A stretch of DNA of 64,000 nucleotides from Paraburkholderia oxyphila NBRC 105797 (GCF_000685075.1 NZ_BAYD01000047.1:16478-80477), one strand, 5' to 3'; positions 9,164-20,841 are shown, counted from the first letter of the stretch. Notes: a model not told the origin generated them from the sequence alone. Numbers and translations are program-made.

Positions 9164-10396
9164 ATGAGTAAAGACTATAAGGATCTGCTGGTCAGCCTCG
9201 ACATCGGGACGGCGAAGGTGGTGGCCGTCGTCGCCGAAATGAAGGGCGATGGCCATTACGAAGTCATCGGCCTTGGCCAGAGCGAATCGAAAGGTCTCAA
9301 GAAGGGCGTGGTGGTGAACATCGAGGCCACGGTGCAGTCTATCCAGCGTGCGCTCGAAGAAGCGGAACTCATGGCCGACTGCAAGATCACTAACGTGTTC
9401 ACCGGCATCGCAGGCAGCCATATCCGCAGCTTCAATTCGAGCGGGATGGTCGCCATCAAGGAAAAGGAAGTTACGCAGACGGACGTCGCGCGCGTGATCG
9501 AAACCGCGAAGGCGATCAACATCCCGACCGATCAGCAGGTGCTGCATATCCTCACGCAGGAATTCATCATCGACGGTCAGGAAGATGTGCGCGAGCCGAT
9601 CGGCATGAGCGGCATCCGCCTCGAAGTGAAGGTGCACATCGTCACCGGCGCCGTGAGCGCGGCGCAGAACATCGTGAAGTGCGTGCGCCGCTGCGGTCTC
9701 GAAGTGAACGACCTGGTTTTGCAGCCGCTGGCCTCGTCGCTGGCGGTCCTCACCGACGACGAGAAGGAACTCGGCGTGGTGCTGGTGGATGTGGGCGGCG
9801 GCACGACCGACATCGCGATCTTCAGCGAAGGCGCGATTCGCCATACCGCGGTGATCCCGATCGCGGGCGACCAGGTGACGAGCGATATCGCCATGGCGCT
9901 GCGCACGCCCACGCCCGACGCGGAAGACATCAAGGTGAGCTACGGCATCGCGAAGCAGGCGCTCGCGGATCCGGACGAAATGATCGAAGTGCCGGGGCTG
10001 GGCGAGCGCGGTCCGCGCACGCTCTCGCGCCAGGCGCTGGCGGCCGTGATCGAGCCGCGCGTGGAAGAGCTGTTCTCGCTCGTGCAACAGGTGGTGCGCG
10101 AGTCGGGCTATGAAGAATTGCTGAGTTCGGGCGTCGTGCTCACGGGCGGCGCCGCAATGATGCCGGGCATGGTGGAGCTCGGCGAAGACATTTTCTTGAA
10201 GCCGGTGCGCATTGGCGTGCCGGAGTACGCGGGCGGTCTCGCCGACGTCGTGCGCAATCCGCGCTATTCGACGGCGATGGGGCTGCTTGTCGAGGGCCGC
10301 GCGCAACGTATGCGCGGTCGCAAGGTCGCGGTGCAGTCGGGGTCGATGGGCCAGGTCTTTTCACGCATGAAAGACTGGTTCCTCGGCAACTTCTAA
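9164..10396 (+). CDS. ftsA: FtsA, actin-like Z-ring membrane anchor
   Basis: An actin-fold ATPase that tethers FtsZ to the membrane and recruits later division proteins. The 410-residue protein has the phosphate-1 motif SLDIGTAKV, the phosphate-2 motif VDVGGGTTDIA, and LTGGAAMMPG near the end. The last 15 residues (GQVFSRMKDWFLGNF) form the expected amphipathic membrane-targeting helix. It starts 27 bp after ftsQ and ends 138 bp before ftsZ. Confidence 0.98.
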   Translation: MSKDYKDLLVSLDIGTAKVVAVVAEMKGDGHYEVIGLGQSESKGLKKGVVVNIEATVQSIQRALEEAELMADCKITNVFTGIAGSHIRSFNSSGMVAIKEKEVTQTDVARVIETAKAINIPTDQQVLHILTQEFIIDGQEDVREPIGMSGIRLEVKVHIVTGAVSAAQNIVKCVRRCGLEVNDLVLQPLASSLAVLTDDEKELGVVLVDVGGGTTDIAIFSEGAIRHTAVIPIAGDQVTSDIAMALRTPTPDAEDIKVSYGIAKQALADPDEMIEVPGLGERGPRTLSRQALAAVIEPRVEELFSLVQQVVRESGYEELLSSGVVLTGGAAMMPGMVELGEDIFLKPVRIGVPEYAGGLADVVRNPRYSTAMGLLVEGRAQRMRGRKVAVQSGSMGQVFSRMKDWFLGNF

Positions 10397-10534
10397 AGCG
10401 GCTCACGTACGCGAAGGGCAAGAGCAGAGACCGAATTAGCGCTGGTGCCGGCGGCTGGCGCGCAGGGGAGGGTTGCCCGACTCACCCCTGAATAACGGCC
10501 GAGGTGCGGATATCTTTTTCTTGACGGAGGCAAC

Positions 10535-11728
10535 ATGGAATTCCAGATGCTGGAAACGGAAACCAACGGCACCATCATCAAGGTGGTGGGCGTCGGTGGC
10601 GCTGGCGGCAATGCCGTGCAGCACATGATCAACCGCGGCGTGCAAGGCGTCGACTTCATCGTGATGAACACGGACGCCCAGGCGCTCTCGCGTTCGCGCG
10701 CGCCGACCGTGATCCAGCTCGGCAACACGGGTCTGGGCGCCGGTGCGAAGCCGGAGATGGGCCGTGCAGCGGCTGAAGAGGCGCGCGAGCGCATCGCCGA
10801 CGCACTGCTCGGCGCGCACATGGTGTTCATCACCGCCGGCATGGGCGGCGGCACGGGCACGGGCGCGGCACCCGTGGTCGCGCAGATCGCCAAGGAAATG
10901 GGCATTCTCACGGTGGGTGTCGTGAGCAAGCCGTTCGAGTTCGAAGGCGGCAAGCGCATGCGCGTGGCAGAAGCCGGCTCGCAGCAACTGGAGGATCACG
11001 TCGACTCGCTGATCGTCGTCCTGAACGACAAGCTGTTCGACGTGATGGGCGATGACGCCGAGATGGACAAGTGCTTCCAGTGCGCGGACGACGTTCTGAA
11101 CAACGCAGTTGCAGGCATCGCCGAAATCATCAACGTGGATGGCCTCGTGAACGTCGACTTCGAAGACGTGAAGACGGTCATGGGCGAGCAGGGCAAGGCG
11201 ATGATGGGCACGGCCACGGTGGCCGGCGTCGATCGCGCGCGCCTCGCGGCCGAACAGGCCGTGGCGAGCCCGCTGCTCGAAGGCGTGGACCTCTCGGGCG
11301 CGCGTGGTGTGCTGGTCAACATCACGTCGAGCCGTTCGCTGCGTCTCTCGGAAACGCGCGAAGTGATGAACACCATCAAGAGCTACGCGGCCGACGACGC
11401 CACGGTGATCTTCGGTGCGGTGTACGACGATGCGATGGGCGACGCGCTGCGCGTGACGGTGGTGGCAACGGGCCTCGGCCGTGCGGCGAACAAGCAGCAG
11501 GCCGCGCCGATGACGTTGCTGCGCACCGGCACGGACAATCACCCGATTGCCGCCGCTCAGCACTCCTACGCGCCGCAGCAGGGCCACACCGCCGACTACG
11601 GCGCGCTCGACACGCCGGCTGTCTGGCGCACGTCGCGCGACACCGCGGCTTCGCACGTTCAGGCGCTGCAGGAAAAGGGCGTCGACACGTACGACATCCC
11701 GGCGTTCCTGCGCAAGCAGGCCGACTGA
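10535..11728 (+). CDS. ftsZ: FtsZ, tubulin-like division GTPase
   Basis: Forms the cytokinetic Z-ring. The 397-residue protein has the N-terminal VGVGGAGGNAV, the tubulin signature GGGTGTG at residues 104-110, and T7-loop residues around NVDFEDVK. A linker of about 60 residues leads to the conserved C-terminal peptide DIPAFLRKQ that binds FtsA, ZipA and ZapD. A strong ACGGAGG ribosome-binding site sits just before the ATG. The 138-bp gap after ftsA probably carries an additional ftsZ promoter, though I cannot place it. Confidence 0.99.
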   Translation: MEFQMLETETNGTIIKVVGVGGAGGNAVQHMINRGVQGVDFIVMNTDAQALSRSRAPTVIQLGNTGLGAGAKPEMGRAAAEEARERIADALLGAHMVFITAGMGGGTGTGAAPVVAQIAKEMGILTVGVVSKPFEFEGGKRMRVAEAGSQQLEDHVDSLIVVLNDKLFDVMGDDAEMDKCFQCADDVLNNAVAGIAEIINVDGLVNVDFEDVKTVMGEQGKAMMGTATVAGVDRARLAAEQAVASPLLEGVDLSGARGVLVNITSSRSLRLSETREVMNTIKSYAADDATVIFGAVYDDAMGDALRVTVVATGLGRAANKQQAAPMTLLRTGTDNHPIAAAQHSYAPQQGHTADYGALDTPAVWRTSRDTAASHVQALQEKGVDTYDIPAFLRKQAD

Positions 11729-12028
11729 AGCGGGCTGCGAGCGAGTTCCAGCTGCGGCGCGGTGCAAATGTAGTGATGGGTGCACCCGCTCGCAGACGGA
11801 ACGGCCGGCATGACGTAGCAATGAAGGTGAGAAGAACCTCGACGCCGCATCCGCGAGGATGCCTGGCAGGGCGGCCTGTCCGCCGCGTTTTGACGCGCGG
11901 CAAAAAGATGCAGGCAATCCGTGCCGGTAGCACAATGGCGAGGTCTTCGGCGCGAAGTTTCCAACTGCGTGGCCAACCGGGTTGCCAGCGTGCCGGGGCG
12001 CTCTGCGCATCGATGTGAAGGACGAGTC
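11729..12028. other. ftsZ-peroxiredoxin intergenic region with a nested inverted repeat
   Basis: No convincing gene is present. Just after the ftsZ stop, CTGCGAGCG (11735-11743) pairs perfectly with CGCTCGCAG (11787-11795). Directly inside its right arm, GGTGCA (11761-11766) pairs with TGCACC (11781-11786). No T-tract follows, so it is not a classical intrinsic terminator. The peroxiredoxin promoter should also lie in this stretch, but I cannot identify it. Confidence 0.6.
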
Positions 12029-12538
12029 ATGATCAAAGTGGGTGATACGCTGCCCGACGCAACGCTCTTCGAGCTCATCGAAGACGAGCGTGCGGGCTGC
12101 ACGCTGGGGCCGAACGGCTTTGACGTGCGCGAGCAGACGGCGGGCAAGCGCGTGGTGATCTTCGGATTGCCGGGCGCCTTTACGCCGACTTGCTCGGCAA
12201 AACACGTGCCGGGTTATGTCGAGCAGTACGAAGCGCTACGCGCGGCGGGCGTCGACGAAATCTGGTGCGTGTCCGTCAACGACGCGTTCGTCATGGGCGC
12301 GTGGGGGCGTGATCAGCGGACCTCGGGCAAGGTCCGCATGATGGCCGACGGCAGCGCGGCGTTCACCCGTGCGCTCGGTCTGGAGCAGGATTTGTCGGCG
12401 CGCGGCATGGGGATCCGTTCCCAGCGCTACGCGATGGTGATCGACAACGGCGTGGTCAAGACGCTGAATCTCGAAGCACCGGGCAAATTCGAAGTCAGCG
12501 ATGCAGCGAGCATACTCGCCGCGTTGAGCCCAACATGA
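12029..12538 (+). CDS. Peroxiredoxin, Prx5-like (thioredoxin-dependent peroxidase)
   Basis: A 169-residue redoxin-domain protein. The peroxidatic site is PGAFTPTC with C55, and the following GYVEQYEALRAAGVDEIWCVSVND is typical of the Prx5/hybrid group. Further cysteines (C24 and one near residue 79) could act in resolution. It reduces peroxides in the cytoplasm. I placed the start at the ATG after GAAGGACGAG; the frame extends upstream but without family similarity. The position between ftsZ and lpxC is usual in Burkholderia relatives, and I see no functional link to division. Confidence 0.93.
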   Translation: MIKVGDTLPDATLFELIEDERAGCTLGPNGFDVREQTAGKRVVIFGLPGAFTPTCSAKHVPGYVEQYEALRAAGVDEIWCVSVNDAFVMGAWGRDQRTSGKVRMMADGSAAFTRALGLEQDLSARGMGIRSQRYAMVIDNGVVKTLNLEAPGKFEVSDAASILAALSPT

Positions 12539-12735
12539 GCGCATTTGCCGCGCCCACGTTGCCTGAGCGCAACGAGCCGGCGGCGTAAATGTGACGGGCT
12601 ATTACTGCGAGCCGTGCGGGCCGCTGGCCGGGAACGCCTCCGTTCCGGTCATCGGCCCGTCTTCCATCCCATTCGCGTAACAACGGGAAACAGATTGTCA
12701 TGCCCGCGGCGACAACGGATGCGGCAGACTTGGAG

Positions 12736-12780
12736 TATAATTCGTGCTATGAATTAAAAAGTCCCGATTGGGATTTTCAA
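12736..12780 (+). promoter_or_regulatory. Candidate lpxC promoter -10 and small leader hairpin
   Basis: A consensus TATAAT lies at 12736-12741, 52 bp before the lpxC ATG, but no good -35 hexamer is found 16-18 bp upstream. Between it and the start codon is a short inverted repeat, AAAGTCCC-GATT-GGGATTTT, at about 12760-12778. It could fold in the 5' leader and is followed by a short T-run. Confidence 0.5.
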
Positions 12781-12793
12781 TGAGCAGAAAACT

Positions 12794-13711
12794 ATGTTGA
12801 AGCAGCGAACCATCAAATCGATCGTGAAGACGGTCGGCATCGGCCTGCACTCGGGCCGCAAGGTCGATCTGACGCTACGCCCGGCGGCGCCGGACACGGG
12901 CATCGTGTTCTCGCGCGTGGATTTGCCGACACCGGTGGACATTCCCGCGTCGGCGATGTCGATTGGCGATACGCGCCTCGCTTCGGTGCTGCAAAAGGAC
13001 GGCGCACGCGTCTCCACGGTCGAGCACCTGATGTCCGCTTGCGCGGGTCTTGGCATCGACAATCTCTACATCGACGTGACGGCGGAAGAAATTCCGATCA
13101 TGGACGGCAGCGCGTCGTCGTTCGTGTTCCTGATCCAGTCGGCCGGCATCGAAGAGCAGAACGCACCCAAGAAGTTCATCAAGGTGAAGAAGCCCGTGGA
13201 AGTGCGCGATGGTGACAAGTTCGCCCGCCTCGACCCGTATTTCGGCTTCAAGCTGAAGTTCACGATCGACTTCCGTCATCCGGCCGTGGACAAGACCGGC
13301 CAGGCGCTCGAAGTCGATTTTGCGAATACCTCGTACGTGCGCGAGATCGCGCGCGCCCGCACTTTCGGCTTCGCGCACGAAGTCGAGATGATGCGCGAGC
13401 TCGGTCTTGCGCGCGGCGGCAGCATGGACAACGCGATCGTGCTGGACGAGTACCGCATCCTCAACAACGACGGCCTGCGCTACGACGACGAGTTCGTGAA
13501 GCACAAGATGCTCGACGCGATCGGTGACCTGTACGTGGTCGGCCATCCGCTGCTGGCTTCGTACGATGCGTACAAGTCGGGCCACGGCCTGAACAACGCC
13601 CTGCTGCGCGAGCTGCTCGCGCACGAGGACGCGTACGAGATCGTCACGTTCGGCGATGCCCAGAAGGCGCCGCGTGGCTTCGCCTACGAAGCGCAGACGG
13701 CATTCGCGTGA
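12794..13711 (+). CDS. lpxC: LpxC, UDP-3-O-acyl-N-acetylglucosamine deacetylase
   Basis: The zinc amidase that commits carbon to lipid A synthesis, in the cytoplasm. The 305-residue length matches the family. The predicted zinc ligands are H78 (in VEHLMSA), H237 and D241 (in KHKMLDAIGD), and the catalytic base region is MDGSASSF. LpxC is one of the standard genes following the dcw cluster. A strong terminator lies 58 bp after the stop. Confidence 0.98.
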   Translation: MLKQRTIKSIVKTVGIGLHSGRKVDLTLRPAAPDTGIVFSRVDLPTPVDIPASAMSIGDTRLASVLQKDGARVSTVEHLMSACAGLGIDNLYIDVTAEEIPIMDGSASSFVFLIQSAGIEEQNAPKKFIKVKKPVEVRDGDKFARLDPYFGFKLKFTIDFRHPAVDKTGQALEVDFANTSYVREIARARTFGFAHEVEMMRELGLARGGSMDNAIVLDEYRILNNDGLRYDDEFVKHKMLDAIGDLYVVGHPLLASYDAYKSGHGLNNALLRELLAHEDAYEIVTFGDAQKAPRGFAYEAQTAFA

Positions 13712-13768
13712 AGTTGACTTGAGGTTGGTTTGACTCGTGCGCCGGGCGTTTGCACCGGACGCGCAATG

Positions 13769-13797
13769 AAAAAGGGTGGCTCGATGCCACCCTTTTT
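13769..13797. terminator. Bidirectional intrinsic terminator after lpxC
   Basis: A-rich left side, 12-nt arm AAAAAGGGTGGC, loop TCGAT, and right arm GCCACCCTTTTT. It lies between the convergent lpxC and DUF721 genes, so it can serve both strands. Confidence 0.93.
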
Positions 13798-13826
13798 CAC
13801 TTTCTTTCCTGGCTTTTCCAGCTTGC

Positions 13827-14381
13827 TCAGCGCCCTCTCAAATGGCGCGCGGCCATCTTCGCGAGCGCTTCCTGCAGCGGCGAGGGCGGCAGGTTTTCGC
13901 TGAGCGCGGCGAGCGCCGCGGCGCCTGCCGGTGTCATGCGCGCCTGCTTCGGCGAGGGCGGCTCTTTCACCGCCTGCGGGCGCACGCGGATACGCACGCC
14001 GTCGAGCGGCCAGCCGCGCGCCTGCAGGTCGGCCACGAGGCGCGGCTCGAGGTGCCGCAGCCGTGCCGCGAGGGCATTGTGTGCCGCGAAGAGGGCCAGT
14101 TTGCCGTCCTTGATGAAGCCGGGTTCCACGCTCGCGGCCAGATAGTCGGGCAGCAATGCGTCGAGGTCGCGCTGGATCGCCGCGATCTGCTCGACGCCGG
14201 CGCGCAACGGCGCGAATGCATCGGTGCGGCTCAGCACTTCGGTGAGCGGCTGCGGTGCGCGCGGCGAGGCAAATTTGCGCGATTTGCCCGACGTGGCCGA
14301 AGTGCCCGATGCACGCACACCGGCGCTACGCGCACCAGAGGCTGCGGCATCCGGCCTTGAAAACGGCGAGAAACGGCTCAT
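13827..14381 (-). CDS. DUF721 / DciA-like protein
   Basis: A 184-residue basic protein. The central portion (PLTEVLSRTDAFAPLRAG, then YLAASVEPGFIKDGKLALFA and ARLRHLEPRLVADLQ) has the KH-like pattern of the DUF721/DciA family. DciA members help load or regulate the replicative helicase DnaB in bacteria lacking DnaC, so that is the likely role. N- and C-terminal tails are low-complexity. I chose the start at MSRFSPFSRP; an ATG 12 codons upstream is also possible, and neither has a clear ribosome-binding site. It is convergent with lpxC. Confidence 0.8.
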   Translation of the reverse strand: MSRFSPFSRPDAAASGARSAGVRASGTSATSGKSRKFASPRAPQPLTEVLSRTDAFAPLRAGVEQIAAIQRDLDALLPDYLAASVEPGFIKDGKLALFAAHNALAARLRHLEPRLVADLQARGWPLDGVRIRVRPQAVKEPPSPKQARMTPAGAAALAALSENLPPSPLQEALAKMAARHLRGR

Positions 14382-14807
14382 GTGACAGGAAGAGGAGGCG
14401 CGCGGGCTGCGCGGCATTGCCGTCATTGTAGCCTGCGTACTTGGCCTCGATGCGCCTTGCCGCCGTTCGGGCAGGACCGCCAGGCCGCAAGCTGCCGGGC
14501 CCGCTGGACGAATGCGCCGGAGGGCCGCGACATGCGGCTACGGCTGCGTGTTTTGACGGCTCGCAAGGCGCGTCAGCGCGGGCGTTGCGCACGACATCCT
14601 TCAAGCGGCTGACACGGGCGGCGACCAGGGTGCGTGCTAAAATGCTCGATTCGAATCCACCAATTTGGGCTTAAGCCGCCGAGGTCCTTCCGATCCGGGT
14701 GCGTGGCGCGAGAATCGTTTGCAAACCTGGCGAAATCCGGGTGCTCAAGGGCCGCAAGCGAATTGCGCAGGAATCCCGGCCGAAGCCGCGACGCAGACAC
14801 CGATCCG
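14382..14807. other. DUF721-secA divergent intergenic region
   Basis: The stretch between the divergent DUF721 gene and secA holds no supportable gene. TAAAAT at 14638-14643 resembles a -10 box, but CTGACA at 14609-14614 is 23 bp away, which is too far for a standard promoter. The secA frame happens to be open for 58 codons upstream of its ATG, without family similarity. Confidence 0.5.
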
Positions 14808-17606
<2,799 letters not shown>

Positions 17607-17681
17607 TGAGCATGGCGGTGCGAACTTGTCTTGAAGCTCGCGCCGCTCGCCGCATCACGCGGCTTGACCGTTGATTCCGGT

Positions 17682-17713
17682 GGCCCGCATGTTTCAGGCG
17701 GGCCTTATGTTTT
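17682..17713 (+). terminator. Candidate terminator downstream of secA
   Basis: Perfect 7-bp stem GGCCCGC / GCGGGCC (17682-17688 and 17698-17704) with a 9-nt loop, followed by the T-rich TTATGTTTT. Confidence 0.7.
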
Positions 17714-17720
17714 GAATCCG

Positions 17721-17759
17721 CAATGCCGGCCCGGCTGACAGACGCCACGGCCGGCATTG
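17721..17759. repeat. Perfect 11-bp inverted repeat before argJ
   Basis: CAATGCCGGCC (17721-17731) and GGCCGGCATTG (17749-17759) are perfect reverse complements separated by 17 nt, ending 21 nt before the argJ ATG. CCTTTTCG follows. It may be a second weak terminator for secA, an argJ leader hairpin, or an operator. Confidence 0.7.
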
Positions 17760-17780
17760 CCTTTTCGACAGGTCGCCACC

Positions 17781-19022
17781 ATGGCTGTCAATTTCCCCTC
17801 GATTGATCCCGCACAACTTCATCCAGTCGCCGGCGTGACGCTCGGCTGGGCGGAAGCCAACATCCGCAAGCCCAATCGCAAGGACGTCCTGGTGATCTCC
17901 GTCGATGAAGGCGCGAGCGTCGCGGGCGTGTTCACGCTCAACCGTTTCTGCGCCGCGCCGGTGACGGTGTGCCGCGAGCATCTCGCGAAGGTGCGCGCGG
18001 GGGGCAAGGGGATCCGTGCGCTGGTGATCAACACCGGCAACGCGAACGCGGGCACCGGCGAGCCGGGCCTCGTGAACGCGCGCGAGACCTGCGACGCGCT
18101 CGCGCGCCTCGCGGGCATCGAGCCCTCGCAGGTGCTGCCGTTCTCGACCGGCGTGATTCTGGAGCCGTTGCCAATCGACCGTCTGAAGGCGGGGCTGCCC
18201 GCCGCGCTCGCGAACCGCAAGGAAGCGAACTGGTACGACGCCGCGCAGGCGATCATGACGACCGACACGCTGCCGAAGGCCGTTTCGCGCCAGGTCACGA
18301 TCGACGGCCACACGGTCACGCTCACGGGCATCAGCAAGGGGGCGGGCATGATCAAGCCGAACATGGCGACCATGCTCGGCTTCCTCGCGTTCGACGCGAA
18401 CGTCGCGCAGCCGGTGCTCGACGAGCTCGTGAAGTACGTGGCCGACCGCTCGTTCAACTGCATCACGATCGATGGCGATACCTCGACCAACGACTCGTTC
18501 ATCCTGATCGCCTCGGGCAAGTCGAGCCTGCCGGCGATCACCTCGACCGATTCGCCCGCTTATGCCGCGCTGCGCGACGCCGTGACCGAAGTCGCGCAAA
18601 CGCTCTCGCAACTGATCGTGCGTGACGGCGAAGGCGCGACCAAGTTCATGACCGTGCAGGTCGAAGGCGGCAAGGACGTGGCCGAGTGCCGCCAGATCGC
18701 CTACGCGATTGGCCACTCGCCGCTCGTGAAGACGGCGTTCTACGCGTCCGATCCCAACCTGGGCCGCATTCTGGCCGCCATCGGCTATGCGGGCGTGACG
18801 GATCTCGATGTCGAAAAGATCGACCTCTATCTCGACGACGTGCTCGTTGCCAAGGCGGGCGGGCGCAACCCCGAATACCGCGAGGAAGACGGCCAGCGCG
18901 TGATGAAGAAGAGCGAGATCCTGATCCGCGTGCTGCTCGGCCGCGGCGATGCGCAGGCCACGGTCTGGACCTGCGATCTCTCGCACGACTATGTGAGTAT
19001 CAACGCCGACTATCGGTCCTGA
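17781..19022 (+). CDS. argJ: ArgJ, bifunctional ornithine acetyltransferase / N-acetylglutamate synthase
   Basis: Recycles the acetyl group between N-acetylornithine and glutamate in arginine synthesis; the family cleaves itself into alpha and beta chains. The cleavage motif NMATMLGF is present, with the scissile bond A196|T197, and GAGMIKPN precedes it. The 413-residue length is normal. The start at MAVNFPSID fits the family; an upstream in-frame ATG at 17757 would lie inside the inverted repeat. Whether it is truly bifunctional cannot be read from sequence. Confidence 0.97.
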   Translation: MAVNFPSIDPAQLHPVAGVTLGWAEANIRKPNRKDVLVISVDEGASVAGVFTLNRFCAAPVTVCREHLAKVRAGGKGIRALVINTGNANAGTGEPGLVNARETCDALARLAGIEPSQVLPFSTGVILEPLPIDRLKAGLPAALANRKEANWYDAAQAIMTTDTLPKAVSRQVTIDGHTVTLTGISKGAGMIKPNMATMLGFLAFDANVAQPVLDELVKYVADRSFNCITIDGDTSTNDSFILIASGKSSLPAITSTDSPAYAALRDAVTEVAQTLSQLIVRDGEGATKFMTVQVEGGKDVAECRQIAYAIGHSPLVKTAFYASDPNLGRILAAIGYAGVTDLDVEKIDLYLDDVLVAKAGGRNPEYREEDGQRVMKKSEILIRVLLGRGDAQATVWTCDLSHDYVSINADYRS

Positions 19023-19101
19023 TACGGGTCCTAACTGCGGCTCGCGACCGCGCTTCTATAGGCGGTCCTGACCGCGATTCCTGATTGCAAGCTCGATTCC
19101 C

Positions 19102-19974
19102 ATGGACAAGCTCGAACAGTTTTTGACCCGCGCCGAAGCGTTGCTCGGCCGCCTTGAAGCCGTGCTGCCGCCGTCCGCGCCCGAAGTCGACTGGAGTGCG
19201 GCCGTCGCGTTCCGCTGGCGCAAGCGCCAGGGCCGCGGGTTCCTGCAGCCGGTACCGGCCATCTCGACGATCTCGCTCGACGACCTGCAGAACATCGACC
19301 GGCAGAAAGACCTCATCGACCGCAACACGCGGCAGTTCGTGCAGAAGAAGCCCGCGAACAACGTGCTGCTGACGGGCGCGCGTGGCACCGGCAAGTCGTC
19401 GCTCATCAAGGCCTGCCTGAACGCGTACGCGAAAGACGGCCTGCGCCTGATCGAAGTCGACAAGGACGATCTGCACGATCTCGGCGATATCGTCGACCTG
19501 ATCTCGAAGCGCCCCGAGCGCTTCATCGTGTTCTGCGACGACCTCTCGTTCGAAGAGGGCGAGTCGGGCTACAAGGCGCTGAAGGTGGCGCTCGATGGCT
19601 CCGTGGCCGCGCAGTCGGACAATGTGGTGATCTATGCGACCTCGAACCGCCGCCATCTGCTGCCCGAGTACATGAGCGACAACGAGTCGTACAAGCACAT
19701 GCCCGACGGCGAGATTCATCCGGGCGAAGTGGTGGAAGAGAAGATTTCGCTCTCCGAGCGCTTCGGCCTTTGGGTGAGCTTCTATCCGTTCAAGCAGGAC
19801 GACTATCTGACGATCGTCGGCCACTGGCTGCGCCACTTCGGTTGCGGCGACGCCGAAGTCGAGTCGGCGCGCGGCGACGCGCTCGTCTGGGCGCTCGAGC
19901 GCGGCTCGCGCTCGGGCCGCGTGGCGTGGCAATTCGCGCGCGACTGGTCGGGCAAGAAGGCGCAAGAGGCATGA
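19102..19974 (+). CDS. DUF815 AAA-type ATPase
   Basis: A 290-residue cytoplasmic ATPase. The Walker A motif is GARGTGKSS (K98), the Walker B-like motif is FIVFCDDLSF, and a conserved YATSNRRHLLPE segment acts as sensor region. DUF815 proteins resemble AAA+/DnaA-like ATPases, but their substrate is not known. It starts 79 bp after argJ, and its stop overlaps the following Nudix gene by 4 bp, so the two are translated together. No function is proposed beyond ATP hydrolysis. Confidence 0.9.
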   Translation: MDKLEQFLTRAEALLGRLEAVLPPSAPEVDWSAAVAFRWRKRQGRGFLQPVPAISTISLDDLQNIDRQKDLIDRNTRQFVQKKPANNVLLTGARGTGKSSLIKACLNAYAKDGLRLIEVDKDDLHDLGDIVDLISKRPERFIVFCDDLSFEEGESGYKALKVALDGSVAAQSDNVVIYATSNRRHLLPEYMSDNESYKHMPDGEIHPGEVVEEKISLSERFGLWVSFYPFKQDDYLTIVGHWLRHFGCGDAEVESARGDALVWALERGSRSGRVAWQFARDWSGKKAQEA

Positions 19975-20393
19975 GCGATCAGGTGAAGGACCCGGCTGCG
20001 CCGGCGCGTCCGGTGACGGAAGTCGCCGTGGGCGTGCTGGTGCAGCCCGACGGCCGCTATCTGCTGGCCCAGCGCCCCGAAGGCAAGCCCTATGCGGGCT
20101 ACTGGGAGTTCCCGGGCGGCAAGCTGGAAAAGGGCGAGTCCGTCGAGGCCGCACTGGCGCGCGAACTGCACGAGGAACTGGGGATCGACGTGACAGCGTG
20201 CCATCTGTGGCATACGCTCGAGCACGATTACCCGCATGCCTATGTGCGGCTCTACTTCTGCAAGGTCACGGAGTGGACCGGCGAGCCGCATGGCCGCGAA
20301 GGGCAGGCGTTCGTCTGGCAGTCGCTGCCCGCGAGTGTCGAGCCGCTGCTGCCCGCGACGATTCCTGTGCTGGAGTGGCTGGCGGCGGAGTGA
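19971..20393 (+). CDS. mutT: MutT-like Nudix hydrolase
   Basis: A 140-residue single-domain Nudix protein. The Nudix box runs from G50 to I72 (E56, R64-E65, E68-E69, G71). The beta strand AVGVLVQPDGRYLLAQRP and WEFPGGK match MutT (8-oxo-dGTP diphosphatase), which removes oxidised nucleotides. The ATG overlaps the stop of the DUF815 ATPase. The assignment to MutT rather than another Nudix subfamily rests on length, the WEFPGGK segment and position. Confidence 0.9.
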   Translation: MSDQVKDPAAPARPVTEVAVGVLVQPDGRYLLAQRPEGKPYAGYWEFPGGKLEKGESVEAALARELHEELGIDVTACHLWHTLEHDYPHAYVRLYFCKVTEWTGEPHGREGQAFVWQSLPASVEPLLPATIPVLEWLAAE

Positions 20394-20417
20394 GCCTGCC
20401 TCCGTTCCAGAAAGACG

Positions 20418-20453
20418 AAAGCCGCTGAGCGACAACGCGCAGCGGCTTTTTTT
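20418..20453. terminator. Bidirectional intrinsic terminator between mutT and yacG
   Basis: AAAGCCGCT and AGCGGCTTT arms with a 14-nt loop, then a run of seven T. It lies between convergent genes. Confidence 0.92.
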
Positions 20454-20501
20454 ACGTCTCGCGCGCAAGCGTGAGACGGCGAGTGGCGACGGCGGACGCG
20501 C

Positions 20502-20699
20502 TTACTGGCGCGTGTCCGTGGGCGGCGCCTCATCATCGGGCGGCGTATCTTCTTCGTTGCCGCCGATCCGATACTTTTCGGCGGCCCAGGCGCCGAGATC
20601 GATTTGTTTGCAGCGTTCGGAGCAGAACGGGCGGAAGCGGTTTTCCGGCACCCAACGGACATCCTTGCCGCAGGTGGGGCATTTGACAACGGTGGTCAT
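20502..20699 (-). CDS. yacG: YacG, small zinc protein inhibiting DNA gyrase
   Basis: A 65-residue protein with a four-cysteine zinc finger, C7-x2-C10 and C26-x3-C30, followed by IDLGAWAAEKYRI, the family hallmark. The C-terminal 18 residues are acidic and disordered. YacG from E. coli binds GyrB and inhibits gyrase. I chose the start at MTTVVKCPTC; the frame is open 25 codons upstream but those residues are not family-like. It follows zapD and coaE in the common coaE-zapD-yacG order. Confidence 0.95.
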   Translation of the reverse strand: MTTVVKCPTCGKDVRWVPENRFRPFCSERCKQIDLGAWAAEKYRIGGNEEDTPPDDEAPPTDTRQ

Positions 20700-20841
20700 T
20701 CGGTCGAACGGTCTGTGGGTCTGTGACTTGGTGCCGCCTCGCATGGCGGCGCCGAGATTCGCAAAGAATAGCAAACAACGCAGCGCGTCAGCAGGCGCGC
20801 AATTCGCGTGCCTTCACGGGCTGTACCTCACGGGCTGACCC

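Noticed and set aside
7061..10306. A 1081-codon open frame on the minus strand opposite murC-ftsA
   Set aside because: It is the antisense of well-supported genes, is rich in His, Arg and Ala, and matches no family. Such frames are expected where third codon positions are almost all G or C.
14634..14807. A 58-codon in-frame extension upstream of secA, considered as a SecM-like arrest peptide or longer SecA
   Set aside because: No hydrophobic signal, no arrest-like motif and no ribosome-binding site. SecA proteins begin at MTTGFLQK.
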